From Pseudomonas cerasi (GTDB taxonomy: Bacteria; Pseudomonadota; Gammaproteobacteria; Pseudomonadales; Pseudomonadaceae), in contig NZ_LT222319.1 in the NCBI RefSeq assembly GCF_900074915.1, forward strand, positions 1,981,001-2,045,000: 64,000 bases of DNA, in the 5' to 3' direction. Below, one piece after another: positions 9,091-18,661 of the stretch; the stretch's first letter is position 1, and each line of letters starts with the position of its first letter. The position numbers and the translations under genes were made by a program. Below the pieces are notes generated by a model. The model was given only the letters and a program-made list of their open reading frames with translations. It searched no databases and had not been told where the DNA came from.

Positions 9091-9483
9091 ATGGATATGA
9101 GTGTGAAGTTGAACGTGACTTATCCGGCCGTTCAACCGGCGAGTCAGGCCCCTGTGCCGGACGCGTCCGTTGACAAGCCTGCCGATAAGGCGCCCGTCGA
9201 GCGTGTTGCCGCCACGGCTGAAAGTAAAGGCTCCGGTCTGCACAAGGATGATTCCAAGGACGATGCCAAAGTCAAGGCAGCCGCCGAGGACATCCAGAAG
9301 TTCTTTCACGAGGTCAAGCGCAATCTCGAGTTTTCGATCGACGAAGATTCTGGCAAAGTCATTGTCAAAGTGATTGCAAGCGATTCCGGTGAAGTAGTAC
9401 GACAGATTCCCAATGCAGAAATCCTGAAGCTGGCCGATAGCCTGAGTGATGCGAACAGTTTGTTGTTCCGCGCCAAGGCCTGA
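9091..9483 (+). CDS. flaG: FlaG family flagellar protein
   Basis: Small protein of about 130 residues. The N-terminal half is hydrophilic and low in complexity (Ala, Pro, Lys, Asp). The conserved C-terminal FlaG domain begins around AAEDIQKFFHEVKRNLEFSI and contains VVRQIPNAEILKLAD. FlaG proteins influence filament length. The start at 9091 is placed by TGAGG at 9078-9082, 8 nt upstream; GTG at 9082 and ATG at 9085 are alternatives. It is the first gene after the fliC terminator and leads into fliD, 83 bp away. Confidence 0.88.
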   Translation: MDMSVKLNVTYPAVQPASQAPVPDASVDKPADKAPVERVAATAESKGSGLHKDDSKDDAKVKAAAEDIQKFFHEVKRNLEFSIDEDSGKVIVKVIASDSGEVVRQIPNAEILKLADSLSDANSLLFRAKA

Positions 9484-9566
9484 TCGCCGGTACGGTATGT
9501 GTTGTCGGGTCATTCGCCTTTTGAAAGGGCGGCGAACCCCGCAGCATTCTTGAAGGGAGAAGCACC

Positions 9567-11048
9567 ATGGCAAGTCCGATTACATCTTCAACAGGCCTGG
9601 GTTCGGGTCTGGCAATTTCCGCCATCGTCGAAGGTCTAGTCGGTGCTGAAAAAGCGCCCAAGCAAAACCAGATCGACAAGCAGAGCGCCTCCACGACTGC
9701 ATCCCTGTCGGGTGTCAGCCAGTTGACGTCTGCACTGGCTGCTTTCCAGAAAACACTGGACACTCTCGCCAGTTCCACCACACCTGCTTTCCAGGGCTTT
9801 GCTGCCACGTCTGCCAATGAAGCGGTGGTCAAGGCCACTGCGGGCAACACGGCAGTCAATGGCACCTATGCGATTAATATAAGCCAGTTGGCAACGCCTT
9901 CGAAGGTGGCTACCGCCGCGCTGGACTCGACGCAGTCGAGTGCTATTCCGAGTGGTACTCTGAAAATCACTCAAAATGGCACTGATTACAACGTGGCGAT
10001 CGACAAGACCTCGACGCTGCAGGAAGTGCGCGACAAGATCAACTCGACGCTGCAGGGTAAAGGCATCACCGCCAACATCATCAACGACAACAACGGTTCC
10101 AGGCTGGTGTTCAGTTCGACGACCACCGGCAAGGGCAGTGACATTTCGGTGACGGGTGCTTCCGGCCAGGAAGCACTTAACATCGATGGCACCAAGTTGA
10201 TGAGTGAATCCAGTACTGGCACTGATGCCAATGGAAACGCCATTCCTGGCGCCGGTGCGATTACCGCTGTCGCCAAGGACGCTGCATTCACGGTCGATGG
10301 CCTGAGTCTGACCAGCAAGACCAATACCGTGAGCACGGCCATTTCCGGTCTGACATTCGAGCTGGTCGCGCCCAGCGCTTCTTCTGCTGCTTCGGCATCG
10401 ACCACGGTCACGGTCGCCACCAACACCGATGGTCTGAAAACCTCATTGCAGTCGTTTGTCGACTCTTACAACACGCTGGTTTCACTGGTGTCCTCGTTGA
10501 CCAAGGGCACTGTCGACAGTGATGGTAAATACACTGCCGCTGCATTGACCGGCGACTCCACCCCGCGTGCGCTGTTGGCAACGATACGCGACCAGATTTC
10601 CACTGCCACGTCGAATGCCGGTTTGAGTTCCCTGGCGCAATTGGGGATCAAAACTCAGCAGGCTGACGGCAAGTTGTCGTTGAACACCACCGAATTGACT
10701 ACAGCGTTGAGCGACAAGAAGCTGGGCAGCCAGATTCAGGCGATGTTCACCGGTGTGACCAGCGCTGACGGCACGACCTCGGGTGGCTTGATCGCACGCT
10801 TGAACACTGCGCTTGAACCCTACACGAAAGCCGACGGCGTTCTGGCTGGCAAGACCACCAGCCTCAATAAAGTGCAGACTCGACTGGCCAGTGATCAGGA
10901 GGCGCTCAACCGTCGTATTACCACGTTGACGGCAACCCTCACCAAGAAATACAACGCAATGGACTTGGTCGTCGGACAGTTAAAGGCGACGGCTTCAAGC
11001 ATTACTTCGATTTTTGAAGCGATGAACGCCCAGAAAAACGCCTCGTAA
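9567..11048 (+). CDS. fliD: Flagellar filament cap protein FliD (HAP2)
   Basis: Filament-capping protein of 493 residues. The N-terminal FliD_N region (SSTGLGSGLAISAIVEGLV) and C-terminal coiled-coil FliD_C region (LNRRITTLTATLTKKYNAMD) flank a Ser/Thr/Ala-rich middle. Pentamers sit at the filament tip and fold incoming flagellin. It lies between flaG and its chaperone gene fliS, and a terminator follows at 11073-11101. Length is in the normal range for pseudomonads. Confidence 0.95.
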   Translation: MASPITSSTGLGSGLAISAIVEGLVGAEKAPKQNQIDKQSASTTASLSGVSQLTSALAAFQKTLDTLASSTTPAFQGFAATSANEAVVKATAGNTAVNGTYAINISQLATPSKVATAALDSTQSSAIPSGTLKITQNGTDYNVAIDKTSTLQEVRDKINSTLQGKGITANIINDNNGSRLVFSSTTTGKGSDISVTGASGQEALNIDGTKLMSESSTGTDANGNAIPGAGAITAVAKDAAFTVDGLSLTSKTNTVSTAISGLTFELVAPSASSAASASTTVTVATNTDGLKTSLQSFVDSYNTLVSLVSSLTKGTVDSDGKYTAAALTGDSTPRALLATIRDQISTATSNAGLSSLAQLGIKTQQADGKLSLNTTELTTALSDKKLGSQIQAMFTGVTSADGTTSGGLIARLNTALEPYTKADGVLAGKTTSLNKVQTRLASDQEALNRRITTLTATLTKKYNAMDLVVGQLKATASSITSIFEAMNAQKNAS

Positions 11049-11072
11049 AAAAACGAGTGTGGAAGTATCAGC

Positions 11073-11101
11073 AACCCGACTCTGTGTCGGGTTTCTGCTT
11101 T
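11073..11101 (+). terminator. Rho-independent terminator after fliD
   Basis: AACCCGAC (11073-11080), loop TCTGT, GTCGGGTT (11086-11093), then TCTGCTTTT. Perfect 8-bp stem with a T-rich tail. Confidence 0.8.
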
Positions 11102-11172
11102 TGGGCTAAAGTTTCTGCGCACTGCGTCGATAGCTTGAGTATCAGTATTCTGGATTTGTTACGAGGCCCCTT

Positions 11173-11562
11173 ATGAATCCGATGTTAGCGTTGCGGCAGT
11201 ATCAGAAGATCGGCTCCCAGGCTCAGACCTCAGAGGCCAGCCCTCATCGTCTGGTGCAAATGTTGATGGAAGGTGGCCTCGACCGCATCGCTCAGGCCAA
11301 GGGCGCCATGGCGCGCAGGGACGTCGCTAACAAGGGCGTACTCATCAGCAAGGCCATCGACATTGTGGGCGGTCTGCGTGAGGGGCTGGATCTGGAAAAT
11401 TCACCCAGTGACACGCTGCTCAGGCAGGACAGCCTGTATCACTACATGATGACGCGCCTGGCGGAAGCCAACGCTCGCAATGATCAGAAGATACTCGATG
11501 AAGTCGCTGGCCTGTTGATCACCGTCAAGGAAGGCTGGGATGCAATCGGTACCATGCAATAA
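11173..11562 (+). CDS. fliS: Flagellin export chaperone FliS
   Basis: Four-helix chaperone of 129 residues that binds the C terminus of unfolded flagellin before export. The N terminus has the FliS signature YQKIGSQAQTSEASPHRLV followed by QMLMEGGLDRI. Standard length. It lies after the fliD terminator, so it may have its own promoter, and is 24 bp before the fliT-like gene, with which it presumably forms an operon. Confidence 0.93.
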   Translation: MNPMLALRQYQKIGSQAQTSEASPHRLVQMLMEGGLDRIAQAKGAMARRDVANKGVLISKAIDIVGGLREGLDLENSPSDTLLRQDSLYHYMMTRLAEANARNDQKILDEVAGLLITVKEGWDAIGTMQ

Positions 11563-11586
11563 CCCGCTGTTCCGAGGAGAATAAAA

Positions 11587-11883
11587 ATGAGTGCTGCGCT
11601 CAAGCGTATCGAAGAAACCCGGGAAGCCTTGGTAGGGGCACTGGCCGAGCGTGACTGGGAGGCTATCGTCAAGCTTGATCTGGCGTGTCGCGAGTGTGTC
11701 GACGCGGTGGTGAGCGAAGCGCCCGATGACGAACCTGCTCTGCGCAGCAACCTTGAGGAGTTATTGGGGGTCTATCGGCAATTGATTGATGTTGCCACCG
11801 GCGAGCGTCAAGCGGTTGTCGAAGAAATGACTCAAATCCAGAATGCGAAGAGTGCTACGAAGGTATACCATCTGTTCGGTTAA
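11587..11883 (+). CDS. fliT: FliT-like flagellar chaperone (FleP position)
   Basis: Helical protein of 98 residues with no cysteine-rich or membrane segments apart from a single CRECVD. Its position between fliS and fleQ matches the gene called fliT or fleP in other pseudomonads. FliT proteins chaperone the cap protein FliD, and the gene next to fliS usually encodes it. Sequence conservation in this family is low, so the assignment rests mainly on size, helical character and synteny. GAGGAG at 11574-11579 is its ribosome-binding site. Confidence 0.7.
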   Translation: MSAALKRIEETREALVGALAERDWEAIVKLDLACRECVDAVVSEAPDDEPALRSNLEELLGVYRQLIDVATGERQAVVEEMTQIQNAKSATKVYHLFG

Positions 11884-11947
11884 TGTTTAATTGTCATTTT
11901 TATTGTTCGACAAGAATTTCGCCATAAATTTGACTGTGTTCGTTTTT

Positions 11948-11976
11948 TTGACTTAACTAGTGATGTTTACTATTTT
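11948..11976 (+). promoter_or_regulatory. Candidate sigma-70 promoter for fleQ
   Basis: TTGACT (11948-11953), 17-bp spacer, TATTTT (11971-11976), in an AT-rich stretch about 85 bp before fleQ. The master regulator gene is sigma-70 driven in P. aeruginosa, which agrees. No experimental support is visible here. Confidence 0.45.
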
Positions 11977-12060
11977 CTGGCGTCTCAAGGTTTATACATC
12001 TGAGAAGCCAAGCTGCCCCCCAATCATGGGCATTGAGTTGACTAGGGAAGTTGCTATTGC

Positions 12061-13536
12061 ATGTGGCGTGAAATCAAGATTCTGCTAATCGATGACGATA
12101 GCCAGCGCCGCCGGGATCTGGCGGTGATCCTGAATTTTCTTGGCGAAGAAAATCTCTCCTGTTCCAGTCAGGACTGGCAGCAGGTGGTCGGCTCTCTGGC
12201 GTCTCCACGAGAAGTACTGTGCGTACTGGTCGGCAGCGTAAACGCGCCGGGCAGCCTGCAAGGGCTCCTTAAGACCATCGCGGCATGGGATGAGTTCCTT
12301 CCTGTGCTGCTGATGAGCGAAAATTCTTCTGTCGAATTGCCCGAGGATTTGCGCAGGCGAGTGCTCTCCGCACTCGAAATGCCACCCAGCTACAGCAAGC
12401 TGCTCGATTCGCTGCACCGTGCCCAGGTCTACCGCGAGATGTACGACCAGGCTCGCGAGCGCGGTCGTCATCGTGAACCGAACCTGTTCCGCAGTCTGGT
12501 AGGTACCAGTCGCGCGATTCAGCACGTGCGGCAGATGATGCAGCAGGTCGCTGACACCGACGCCAGCGTACTGATCCTTGGTGAGTCGGGGACGGGCAAG
12601 GAAGTGGTTGCGCGTAACCTGCACTACCACTCCAAGCGCCGAGATGCGCCGTTCGTGCCGGTCAACTGCGGTGCCATTCCGGCCGAACTGCTCGAAAGCG
12701 AGCTGTTCGGACACGAGAAGGGCGCGTTTACCGGCGCGATCACCAGCCGTGCCGGCCGCTTCGAGCTGGCCAACGGCGGCACCTTGTTCCTTGACGAAAT
12801 CGGCGACATGCCGCTGCCGATGCAGGTCAAGCTGCTGCGCGTCTTGCAGGAGCGCACGTTCGAGCGTGTGGGCAGCAACAAGACGCAGAGCATCGATGTG
12901 CGCATCATCGCCGCAACGCACAAGAATCTCGAGACCATGATCGAGCTGGGCAGCTTCCGCGAAGATCTTTACTACCGTCTCAACGTGTTCCCGATCGAGA
13001 TGGCGCCGTTGCGTGAGCGTGTCGAAGACATCCCGCTGCTCATGAACGAATTGATTTCGCGTATGGAGCACGAGAAGCGCGGTTCGATTCGCTTCAACTC
13101 CGCAGCCATCATGTCGCTGTGTCGCCATGCCTGGCCGGGCAACGTCCGTGAGCTGGCCAACCTGGTCGAGCGCATGGCGATCATGCATCCGTATGGTGTG
13201 ATTGGTGTAGCCGAGCTGCCAAAGAAGTTTCGCTACGTCGACGACGAAGACGAGCAGATGGTCGACAGCATGCGCAGCGAGATCGAAGAGCGTGTGGCGA
13301 TCAACAGCAATACGCCGAACTTCGCTTCCGGCGCGATGCTGCCGCCTGAAGGGCTCGATCTGAAAGACTACCTCGGTGGTCTGGAGCAGGGCCTTATTCA
13401 GCAGGCGCTGGACGATGCCAACGGTATCGTTGCTCGCGCTGCGGAGCGCCTGCGCATTCGTCGGACCACGCTGGTCGAGAAGATGCGCAAGTACGGTATG
13501 AGTCGTCGTGAGGGCGATGAACAGGCAGATGATTGA
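12061..13536 (+). CDS. fleQ: Flagellar master regulator FleQ
   Basis: Sigma-54 enhancer-binding protein of 491 residues. The N-terminal REC-like domain ([14 protein letters not shown]) lacks a normal phospho-acceptor aspartate, as known for FleQ. The AAA+ domain has Walker A GESGTGKE at 174-181, the sigma-54-contacting GAFTGA loop at 221-226, and [11 protein letters not shown]-terminal Fis-type helix-turn-helix follows ([20 protein letters not shown]). FleQ activates the sigma-54 flagellar promoters seen here before fleSR, fliE, fliL and flhA. In P. aeruginosa it is antagonised by FleN, encoded at 36.1 kb, and binds c-di-GMP. It is monocistronic with a strong terminator. Confidence 0.96.
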   Translation: MWREIKILLIDDDSQRRRDLAVILNFLGEENLSCSSQDWQQVVGSLASPREVLCVLVGSVNAPGSLQGLLKTIAAWDEFLPVLLMSENSSVELPEDLRRRVLSALEMPPSYSKLLDSLHRAQVYREMYDQARERGRHREPNLFRSLVGTSRAIQHVRQMMQQVADTDASVLILGESGTGKEVVARNLHYHSKRRDAPFVPVNCGAIPAELLESELFGHEKGAFTGAITSRAGRFELANGGTLFLDEIGDMPLPMQVKLLRVLQERTFERVGSNKTQSIDVRIIAATHKNLETMIELGSFREDLYYRLNVFPIEMAPLRERVEDIPLLMNELISRMEHEKRGSIRFNSAAIMSLCRHAWPGNVRELANLVERMAIMHPYGVIGVAELPKKFRYVDDEDEQMVDSMRSEIEERVAINSNTPNFASGAMLPPEGLDLKDYLGGLEQGLIQQALDDANGIVARAAERLRIRRTTLVEKMRKYGMSRREGDEQADD

Positions 13537-13563
13537 CGCCGGTTTTTTGTGCCAAAAACCAAG

Positions 13564-13588
13564 CCCCTGATTTTTCAGGGGTTTTTTT
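13564..13588 (+). terminator. Rho-independent terminator after fleQ
   Basis: CCCCTGA (13564-13570), TTTT loop, TCAGGGG (13575-13581), then seven or more T. It directly abuts the fleSR sigma-54 promoter. Confidence 0.92.
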
Positions 13589-13590
13589 TA

Positions 13591-13605
13591 GGCACGGGGA
13601 TTGCT
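13591..13605 (+). promoter_or_regulatory. Sigma-54 promoter of fleSR
   Basis: GGCACGGGGATTGCT has the -24 GG and -12 GC exactly 12 bp apart and matches the consensus GGCACG-N4-TTGCT. It starts 68 bp before the fleS ATG. Confidence 0.87.
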
Positions 13606-13658
13606 AAGTCTCTCTTAACACACCGTTTACTGACGGTTCGCCACGAGAGAGATGAATC

Positions 13659-14873
13659 ATGTCCCAGGCCGCCCAACTGACTTCCGCCCTATCTGTTCAG
13701 GCTCAGTACTCCCCGGAACTGGAAAGTCGTCAGGGGCTTGAGCAGGCATTCTCGCTGTTCAATCAAATGTCGGCGCAACTGACCGACTCCTACGGCTTGC
13801 TTGAAGCGCGCGTCACCGAGCTCAAGGGCGAACTGGCTCATGCCGGTGCCCAGCGCCTTCAGGAGCTGGCGGAAAAAGAACGCCTGGCCAACCGACTGCA
13901 GAATCTGCTCGATCTGCTTCCCGGCGGGGTGATCGTCATTGATGGCATGGGCGTCGTGCGCGAAGCCAATCCGGCGGCCATCGACCTGCTTGGTCAGCCG
14001 CTGTTGGGCATGCTCTGGCGTCATGTGATCAGCCGCTGTTTTGCACCCCGTGAAGATGATGGCCACGAAGTCTCGCTCAAGGATGGCCGCAGGCTTTCCA
14101 TTGCCACGCGTTCGCTGGATGCCGAGCCAGGGCAGCTGGTGCTGCTCAATGACCTGACCGAAACCCGTCATCTTCAGGAACAGCTGGCTCGTCACGAGCG
14201 CCTGTCGTCACTGGGCCGTATGGTCGCTTCTCTGGCGCATCAGATTCGTACACCGTTATCCGCCGCCATGATCTACGCCAGCCATTTGACCGAGCAGGAA
14301 CTTCCGGTGGAAACCCAGCAGCGTTTCGCTGCGCGGCTCAAGGATCGTTTGCATGAGCTGGAGCATCAGGTTCGCGACATGCTGGTGTTCGCCCGGGGCG
14401 AGCTGCCGTTGACGGATCGTCTGGAGCCTGGTGATCTGTTTCAGGCGCTGCAAAATGCTGCTGCGACGCATGTTCAGGGCGTGTCGGTACGCTGGCAGTG
14501 CGACAGCATCGATGGCGAGCTGCTGTGCAATCGCGACACATTGGTCGGCGCACTGCTCAATCTGATTGAAAACGCTGTCCAGGCCAGCGCTGGCCGGACA
14601 CTGCTGAAGATTCACGCCTACAGTCGCGGCAATGTGCTGCGGATCTGCTTCAGCGATAACGGCAGCGGCATTGACAAGGCCGGTCTGGCTCGCATCGGTG
14701 AGCCGTTCTTTACCACCAAGACCACCGGCACAGGGCTTGGTCTGGCCGTGGTAACTGCGGTGTCGCGTGCGCATCAGGGGCGCGTGCATTATTTGTCGCG
14801 GGTTGGCCGTGGTACCTGCGCCATTATCAGTCTGCCATTGATCCCGGCTTCCAGTTCGACAGGTAATAACTGA
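13659..14873 (+). CDS. fleS: Flagellar sensor histidine kinase FleS
   Basis: Soluble histidine kinase of 404 residues with no transmembrane segment. A PAS-like domain (LLDLLPGGVIVIDGMGVVREAN) lies around residues 83-170. The HisKA H-box has H194 (SLAHQIRTPLSAA). The HATPase_c domain has DNGSGIDKAGLARIGEPFF and GTGLGL. It phosphorylates FleR, encoded immediately downstream with a 1-nt overlap, to activate middle flagellar genes. The ligand of the PAS domain is unknown. Confidence 0.95.
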   Translation: MSQAAQLTSALSVQAQYSPELESRQGLEQAFSLFNQMSAQLTDSYGLLEARVTELKGELAHAGAQRLQELAEKERLANRLQNLLDLLPGGVIVIDGMGVVREANPAAIDLLGQPLLGMLWRHVISRCFAPREDDGHEVSLKDGRRLSIATRSLDAEPGQLVLLNDLTETRHLQEQLARHERLSSLGRMVASLAHQIRTPLSAAMIYASHLTEQELPVETQQRFAARLKDRLHELEHQVRDMLVFARGELPLTDRLEPGDLFQALQNAAATHVQGVSVRWQCDSIDGELLCNRDTLVGALLNLIENAVQASAGRTLLKIHAYSRGNVLRICFSDNGSGIDKAGLARIGEPFFTTKTTGTGLGLAVVTAVSRAHQGRVHYLSRVGRGTCAIISLPLIPASSSTGNN

Positions 14874-16288
14874 TGCCGATCAATGTGCTGCTGGTCGAGG
14901 ATGACCGTTCACTCCGCGAAGCGCTTGGGGAAACCCTCGAGCTGGCCGGTTATGGCTATCAGGCGGTCGGTTCCGCCGAAGAGGCGCTGGTGGCCGCCGA
15001 GGCGCGGCCCTTCAGTCTGGTGATCAGTGACGTCAACATGCCGGGCATGGACGGTCACCAGTTGCTGAGTCTGTTGCGCAGCCGGCATCCGCAATTGCCG
15101 GTGTTGCTGATGACTGCGCATGGCGCAGTCGAGCGCGCGGTCGAGGCTATGCGCCAGGGGGCTGCGGATTACCTGGTCAAGCCCTTCGAGCCCAAGGCGC
15201 TGATCGCGCTGGTTGGGCGGCACGCACAGGGTCGTCTGGAGCCTGCCGAGCGCGATGGGCCGATTGCTGTCGAGCCCGCCAGTATCCAGTTGCTGAACCT
15301 GGCCAGCCGCGTGGCGAAAAGCGATTCCACCGTGCTGATCTCCGGCGAGTCCGGGACCGGTAAAGAGGTTTTGGCGCGTTTCATTCATCAAAACTCGCCC
15401 CGTGCCGATAAACCTTTTATTGCGATCAACTGTGCAGCGATTCCGGACAATATGCTGGAAGCCACGTTATTCGGTCATGAAAAGGGTTCGTTTACCGGCG
15501 CCATTGCGGCACAGGCTGGCAAGTTCGAGCAGGCGGACGGCGGGACAATCCTGCTGGACGAGATTTCCGAAATGCCTCTGGGGCTGCAAGCCAAATTGCT
15601 GCGTGTGTTGCAGGAACGCGAAGTTGAGCGCGTCGGTGCGCGCAAACCGATCCTTCTGGACATTCGCGTCGTGGCGACCACCAACCGCGATCTGGCGGGT
15701 GAGGTGGCGGCGGGGCGTTTCCGTGAAGATCTGTTTTATCGCCTGTCGGTATTTCCACTGGCATGGCAGGCGTTGCGTCAAAGGACTGCCGATATTCTGC
15801 CATTGGCCGAGCGGCTTCTGGCCAAGCACGTCAATAAAATGAAGCATGCGCCGGTGCGTCTTTCCGCCGAAGCGCAACAGTGTCTGGTGAGCTATCCATG
15901 GCCCGGAAATGTCCGGGAGCTGGATAACGCCGTGCAGCGGGCCTTGATTCTGCAGCAGGGCGGGGTGATTCAGGCGCAGGATTTCTGTCTGTCCGGGCCG
16001 GTCACCAGCCTGCCTGTTGCTGCGCCTGTCGAGGCGGCAGCGGCTGTGACTGGCACTGTCGTGGCGGAGAATGCAGGTGCCGGCGCCAGTCCGGAATCGG
16101 TCGGCGCGCTGGGCGATGACCTCAGGCGTCACGAGTTTCAAATGATCATCGACACCCTGCGTTCTGAACGGGGACGTCGCAAGGAGGCTGCGGAACGCCT
16201 GGGTATCAGCCCGCGTACATTGCGTTACAAGCTGGCGCAGATGCGTGACGCCGGAATGGATGTGGAGGCCTATCTGTTTGCCACATGA
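14873..16288 (+). CDS. fleR: Flagellar response regulator FleR
   Basis: NtrC-family activator of 471 residues. The receiver domain has phospho-acceptor D53 (LVISDVNMPGMDG). The AAA+ domain has Walker A GESGTGKE at 158-165 and a GSFTGA loop from residue 205, a tolerated variant of GAFTGA. A C-terminal Fis-type helix-turn-helix follows (RRKEAAERLGISPRTLRYKL). It activates sigma-54 promoters of basal body and hook genes when phosphorylated by FleS. Its start overlaps the fleS stop. An Ala/Val-rich linker of about 40 residues separates the AAA+ domain from the DNA-binding domain. Confidence 0.95.
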   Translation: MPINVLLVEDDRSLREALGETLELAGYGYQAVGSAEEALVAAEARPFSLVISDVNMPGMDGHQLLSLLRSRHPQLPVLLMTAHGAVERAVEAMRQGAADYLVKPFEPKALIALVGRHAQGRLEPAERDGPIAVEPASIQLLNLASRVAKSDSTVLISGESGTGKEVLARFIHQNSPRADKPFIAINCAAIPDNMLEATLFGHEKGSFTGAIAAQAGKFEQADGGTILLDEISEMPLGLQAKLLRVLQEREVERVGARKPILLDIRVVATTNRDLAGEVAAGRFREDLFYRLSVFPLAWQALRQRTADILPLAERLLAKHVNKMKHAPVRLSAEAQQCLVSYPWPGNVRELDNAVQRALILQQGGVIQAQDFCLSGPVTSLPVAAPVEAAAAVTGTVVAENAGAGASPESVGALGDDLRRHEFQMIIDTLRSERGRRKEAAERLGISPRTLRYKLAQMRDAGMDVEAYLFAT

Positions 16289-16454
16289 GCAACGCACAGT
16301 GATTGCCGTTCCCGATCGGCGGTCCCTGAATATTTTTGCTGTGATGCAAGCCTGAAATTAAACCCGGCGCCCCGTGAATACGGGCGGTCCGGCGCGACCT
16401 CGTGTCAAGCGACATGATGCACTCATCTGGTGTGGCAAATTGCCGCCATCTAGC

Positions 16455-16470
16455 TGGCATCGTTGTTGCT
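16455..16470 (+). promoter_or_regulatory. Sigma-54 promoter of the fliEFGHIJ operon
   Basis: TGGCATCGTTGTTGCT has -24 GG and -12 GC 12 bp apart, near-perfect to consensus. Transcription would begin around 16482, which rules out fliE starts near 16463. The remaining 243-bp gap after fleR holds no gene. Confidence 0.88.
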
Positions 16471-16531
16471 ATACCTTCTGTACCCGCTGAATCAGTGTCA
16501 AAAATTTGCGGGCCTTACGAGAGATATGTCC

Positions 16532-16861
16532 ATGAGCCAAGGTGTTGAATTTAATCGCTTGATGTTGGATATGCGGGCCATGCAGATGGACGCGATGTCT
16601 GCGCCCAAGCCCGTGTCCGGTGCGCAGGAAGCCGGTGCCAGCAGCTTCGCTGACATGCTTGGTCAGGCCGTCAACAAGGTCGCGCAGACCCAGCAGGCTT
16701 CCAGCCAGTTGGCCAATGCATTCGAAATCGGCAAGAGCGGCGTGGATCTGACCGACGTCATGATTTCGTCGCAGAAAGCCAGCGTGTCTTTTCAGGCGTT
16801 GACCCAGGTACGTAACAAGCTGGTTCAAGCTTACCAAGACATCATGCAGATGCCGGTTTAA
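16532..16861 (+). CDS. fliE: Flagellar hook-basal body protein FliE
   Basis: Small protein of 109 residues linking the MS ring to the rod. The conserved C-terminal part ([20 protein letters not shown], then [31 protein letters not shown]) is typical. The frame is open upstream to 16463, but that codon lies inside the sigma-54 promoter. CGAGAG at 16518-16523 places the start at ATG 16532 (MSQGVEF), matching other pseudomonads; ATG 16526 is less well spaced. First gene of the operon, 15 bp before fliF. Confidence 0.93.
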   Translation: MSQGVEFNRLMLDMRAMQMDAMSAPKPVSGAQEAGASSFADMLGQAVNKVAQTQQASSQLANAFEIGKSGVDLTDVMISSQKASVSFQALTQVRNKLVQAYQDIMQMPV

Positions 16862-16876
16862 GGGACGTACTGAGTC

Positions 16877-18661
16877 ATGGCTGAAGCAGCTGCCGATACC
16901 GTTCCTGCAAGAGCGGGCGCTTCCGAAAGAAAACCGTTGTTCGGTATGTCTTTTCTGGAAAATCTTTCCGAAATGACCATGCTGCGTCAGATCGGCCTCA
17001 TGGTCGGTCTTGCCGCGAGCGTGGCCATCGGCTTCGCCGTGGTGCTCTGGTCCCAGCAGCCTGACTATCGTCCGCTTTATGGCAGTCTGGCGGGCATGGA
17101 CAGCAAGCAGATCATGGACACCCTGACTGCAGCGAACATCAACTACACCGTCGAGCCGAACTCCGGTGCGCTGTTGGTGAAGTCCGATGATGTGCAGCGT
17201 GCGCGCATCCAGCTGGCTCAGGCGGGTGTGGTACAGAACGACGCCAACATCGGTTTCGAAATCCTCGACAAGGATCAGGGGCTGGGCACCAGTCAGTTCA
17301 TGGAAGCCACGCGTTATCGTCGTGGCCTGGAAGGCGAGCTGGCGCGTACCATTTCTGCGTTGAACAACGTCAAGGGTGCCCGCGTGCACCTGGCGATTCC
17401 GAAAAGCTCGGTATTCGTCCGTGATGATCGCAAGCCAAGCGCTTCGGTACTGGTCGAGCTGTACGCCGGTCGTTCGCTGGAGCCGAGTCAGGTCATGGCC
17501 ATCATCAATCTGGTGGCCACCAGTGTTCCCGAGCTGAGCAAGTCGCAGATTACCGTCGTTGACCAGAAGGGGGCTCTGCTTTCCGATCAGGCGGAAAACT
17601 CCGAGCTGACCATGGCCGGCAAGCAATTCGACTACAGCCGTCGCATGGAAAGCATGCTCACCCAGCGCGTGCAGAACATTCTGCAGCCGATTCTGGGCAA
17701 TGACCGCTATAAGGCCGAGGTCTCGGCAGTGGTTGATTTCAGCGCTGTCGAATCGACCGCCGAAAGCTTCAACCCTGATCAACCAGCTTTGCGCAGCGAG
17801 CAGTCGGTCAATGAACAACGTTCCAGCAGCTCAAGCTCGGGCGGCGTTCCGGGGGCGTTGAGTAATCAGCCGCCCGGCCCGGCGACGGCTCCGCAGACTG
17901 CAGGCGGTGGCGCAGCCGGTGCAGCCGGCCCTATCGCTCCAGGTCAACCCCTGCTGGATGCTAATGGTCAGCAGATCATGGACCCGGCAACCGGTCAGCC
18001 CGCGTTGGCGCCATACCCGGCCGACAAGCGCGTGCAGTCGACCAAGAACTTCGAGCTTGACCGTTCCATCAGTCACACCAAGCAGCAACAGGGCCGTCTG
18101 ACCCGCCTTTCGGTTGCGGTAGTGGTCGATGACATGGTCAAGACCAACGCGGCCAATGGCGAAGTCACCCGTGCTCCATGGAGCGCGGCGGATCTCGCTC
18201 GCTTCACACGGCTGGTACAGGATGCCGTCGGTTTCGACGCCAGCCGCGGCGACAGCGTCAGCGTGATCAACGTGCCGTTCTCCAGCGAACGCGCTGAAGT
18301 GCTGCCTGAAGCGTCGTTCTATTCGCAACCCTGGTTCTGGGACATCGTCAAGCAGGCTGTTGGCGTGATCTTCATCCTGATCCTGGTGTTCGGTGTACTG
18401 CGCCCGGTGTTGAACAACATCACCAATGGCAAGCGCAAGGAACTGGCAGGTTTCGGCGGCGACGCCGAACTGGGTGGCATGGGCGGTCTGGACGGCGAAT
18501 TGTCCAACGATCGCGTAAGTCTGGGTGGCCCGCAGAGCATTCTGCTGCCAAGCCCGACCGAAGGCTATGACGCACAGCTGAATGCAATCAAGAGTTTGGT
18601 GGCTGAGGATCCTGGCCGTGTGGCTCAGGTTGTGAAAGAGTGGATCAACACTGATGAATGA
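16877..18661 (+). CDS. fliF: Flagellar MS-ring protein FliF
   Basis: Inner-membrane MS-ring protein of 594 residues. The first transmembrane helix is at about residues 38-59 (IGLMVGLAASVAIGFAVVLW) and the second at about 485-508 (AVGVIFILILVFGVLRPVL). Periplasmic ring-building motifs lie between them, interrupted by a Gly/Pro/Ala-rich insert (residues ~315-360). The cytoplasmic C terminus binds FliG, encoded next with an 8-nt overlap. Confidence 0.96.
   Translation: MAEAAADTVPARAGASERKPLFGMSFLENLSEMTMLRQIGLMVGLAASVAIGFAVVLWSQQPDYRPLYGSLAGMDSKQIMDTLTAANINYTVEPNSGALLVKSDDVQRARIQLAQAGVVQNDANIGFEILDKDQGLGTSQFMEATRYRRGLEGELARTISALNNVKGARVHLAIPKSSVFVRDDRKPSASVLVELYAGRSLEPSQVMAIINLVATSVPELSKSQITVVDQKGALLSDQAENSELTMAGKQFDYSRRMESMLTQRVQNILQPILGNDRYKAEVSAVVDFSAVESTAESFNPDQPALRSEQSVNEQRSSSSSSGGVPGALSNQPPGPATAPQTAGGGAAGAAGPIAPGQPLLDANGQQIMDPATGQPALAPYPADKRVQSTKNFELDRSISHTKQQQGRLTRLSVAVVVDDMVKTNAANGEVTRAPWSAADLARFTRLVQDAVGFDASRGDSVSVINVPFSSERAEVLPEASFYSQPWFWDIVKQAVGVIFILILVFGVLRPVLNNITNGKRKELAGFGGDAELGGMGGLDGELSNDRVSLGGPQSILLPSPTEGYDAQLNAIKSLVAEDPGRVAQVVKEWINTDE

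Noticed and set aside
9488-9512. Possible sigma-54 promoter before fliD
   Set aside because: GG is present but no GC 12 bp downstream.
16463-16531. Upstream extension of fliE to 16463
   Set aside because: The codon lies inside the -24/-12 promoter, so it would not be transcribed; the SD places the start at 16532.
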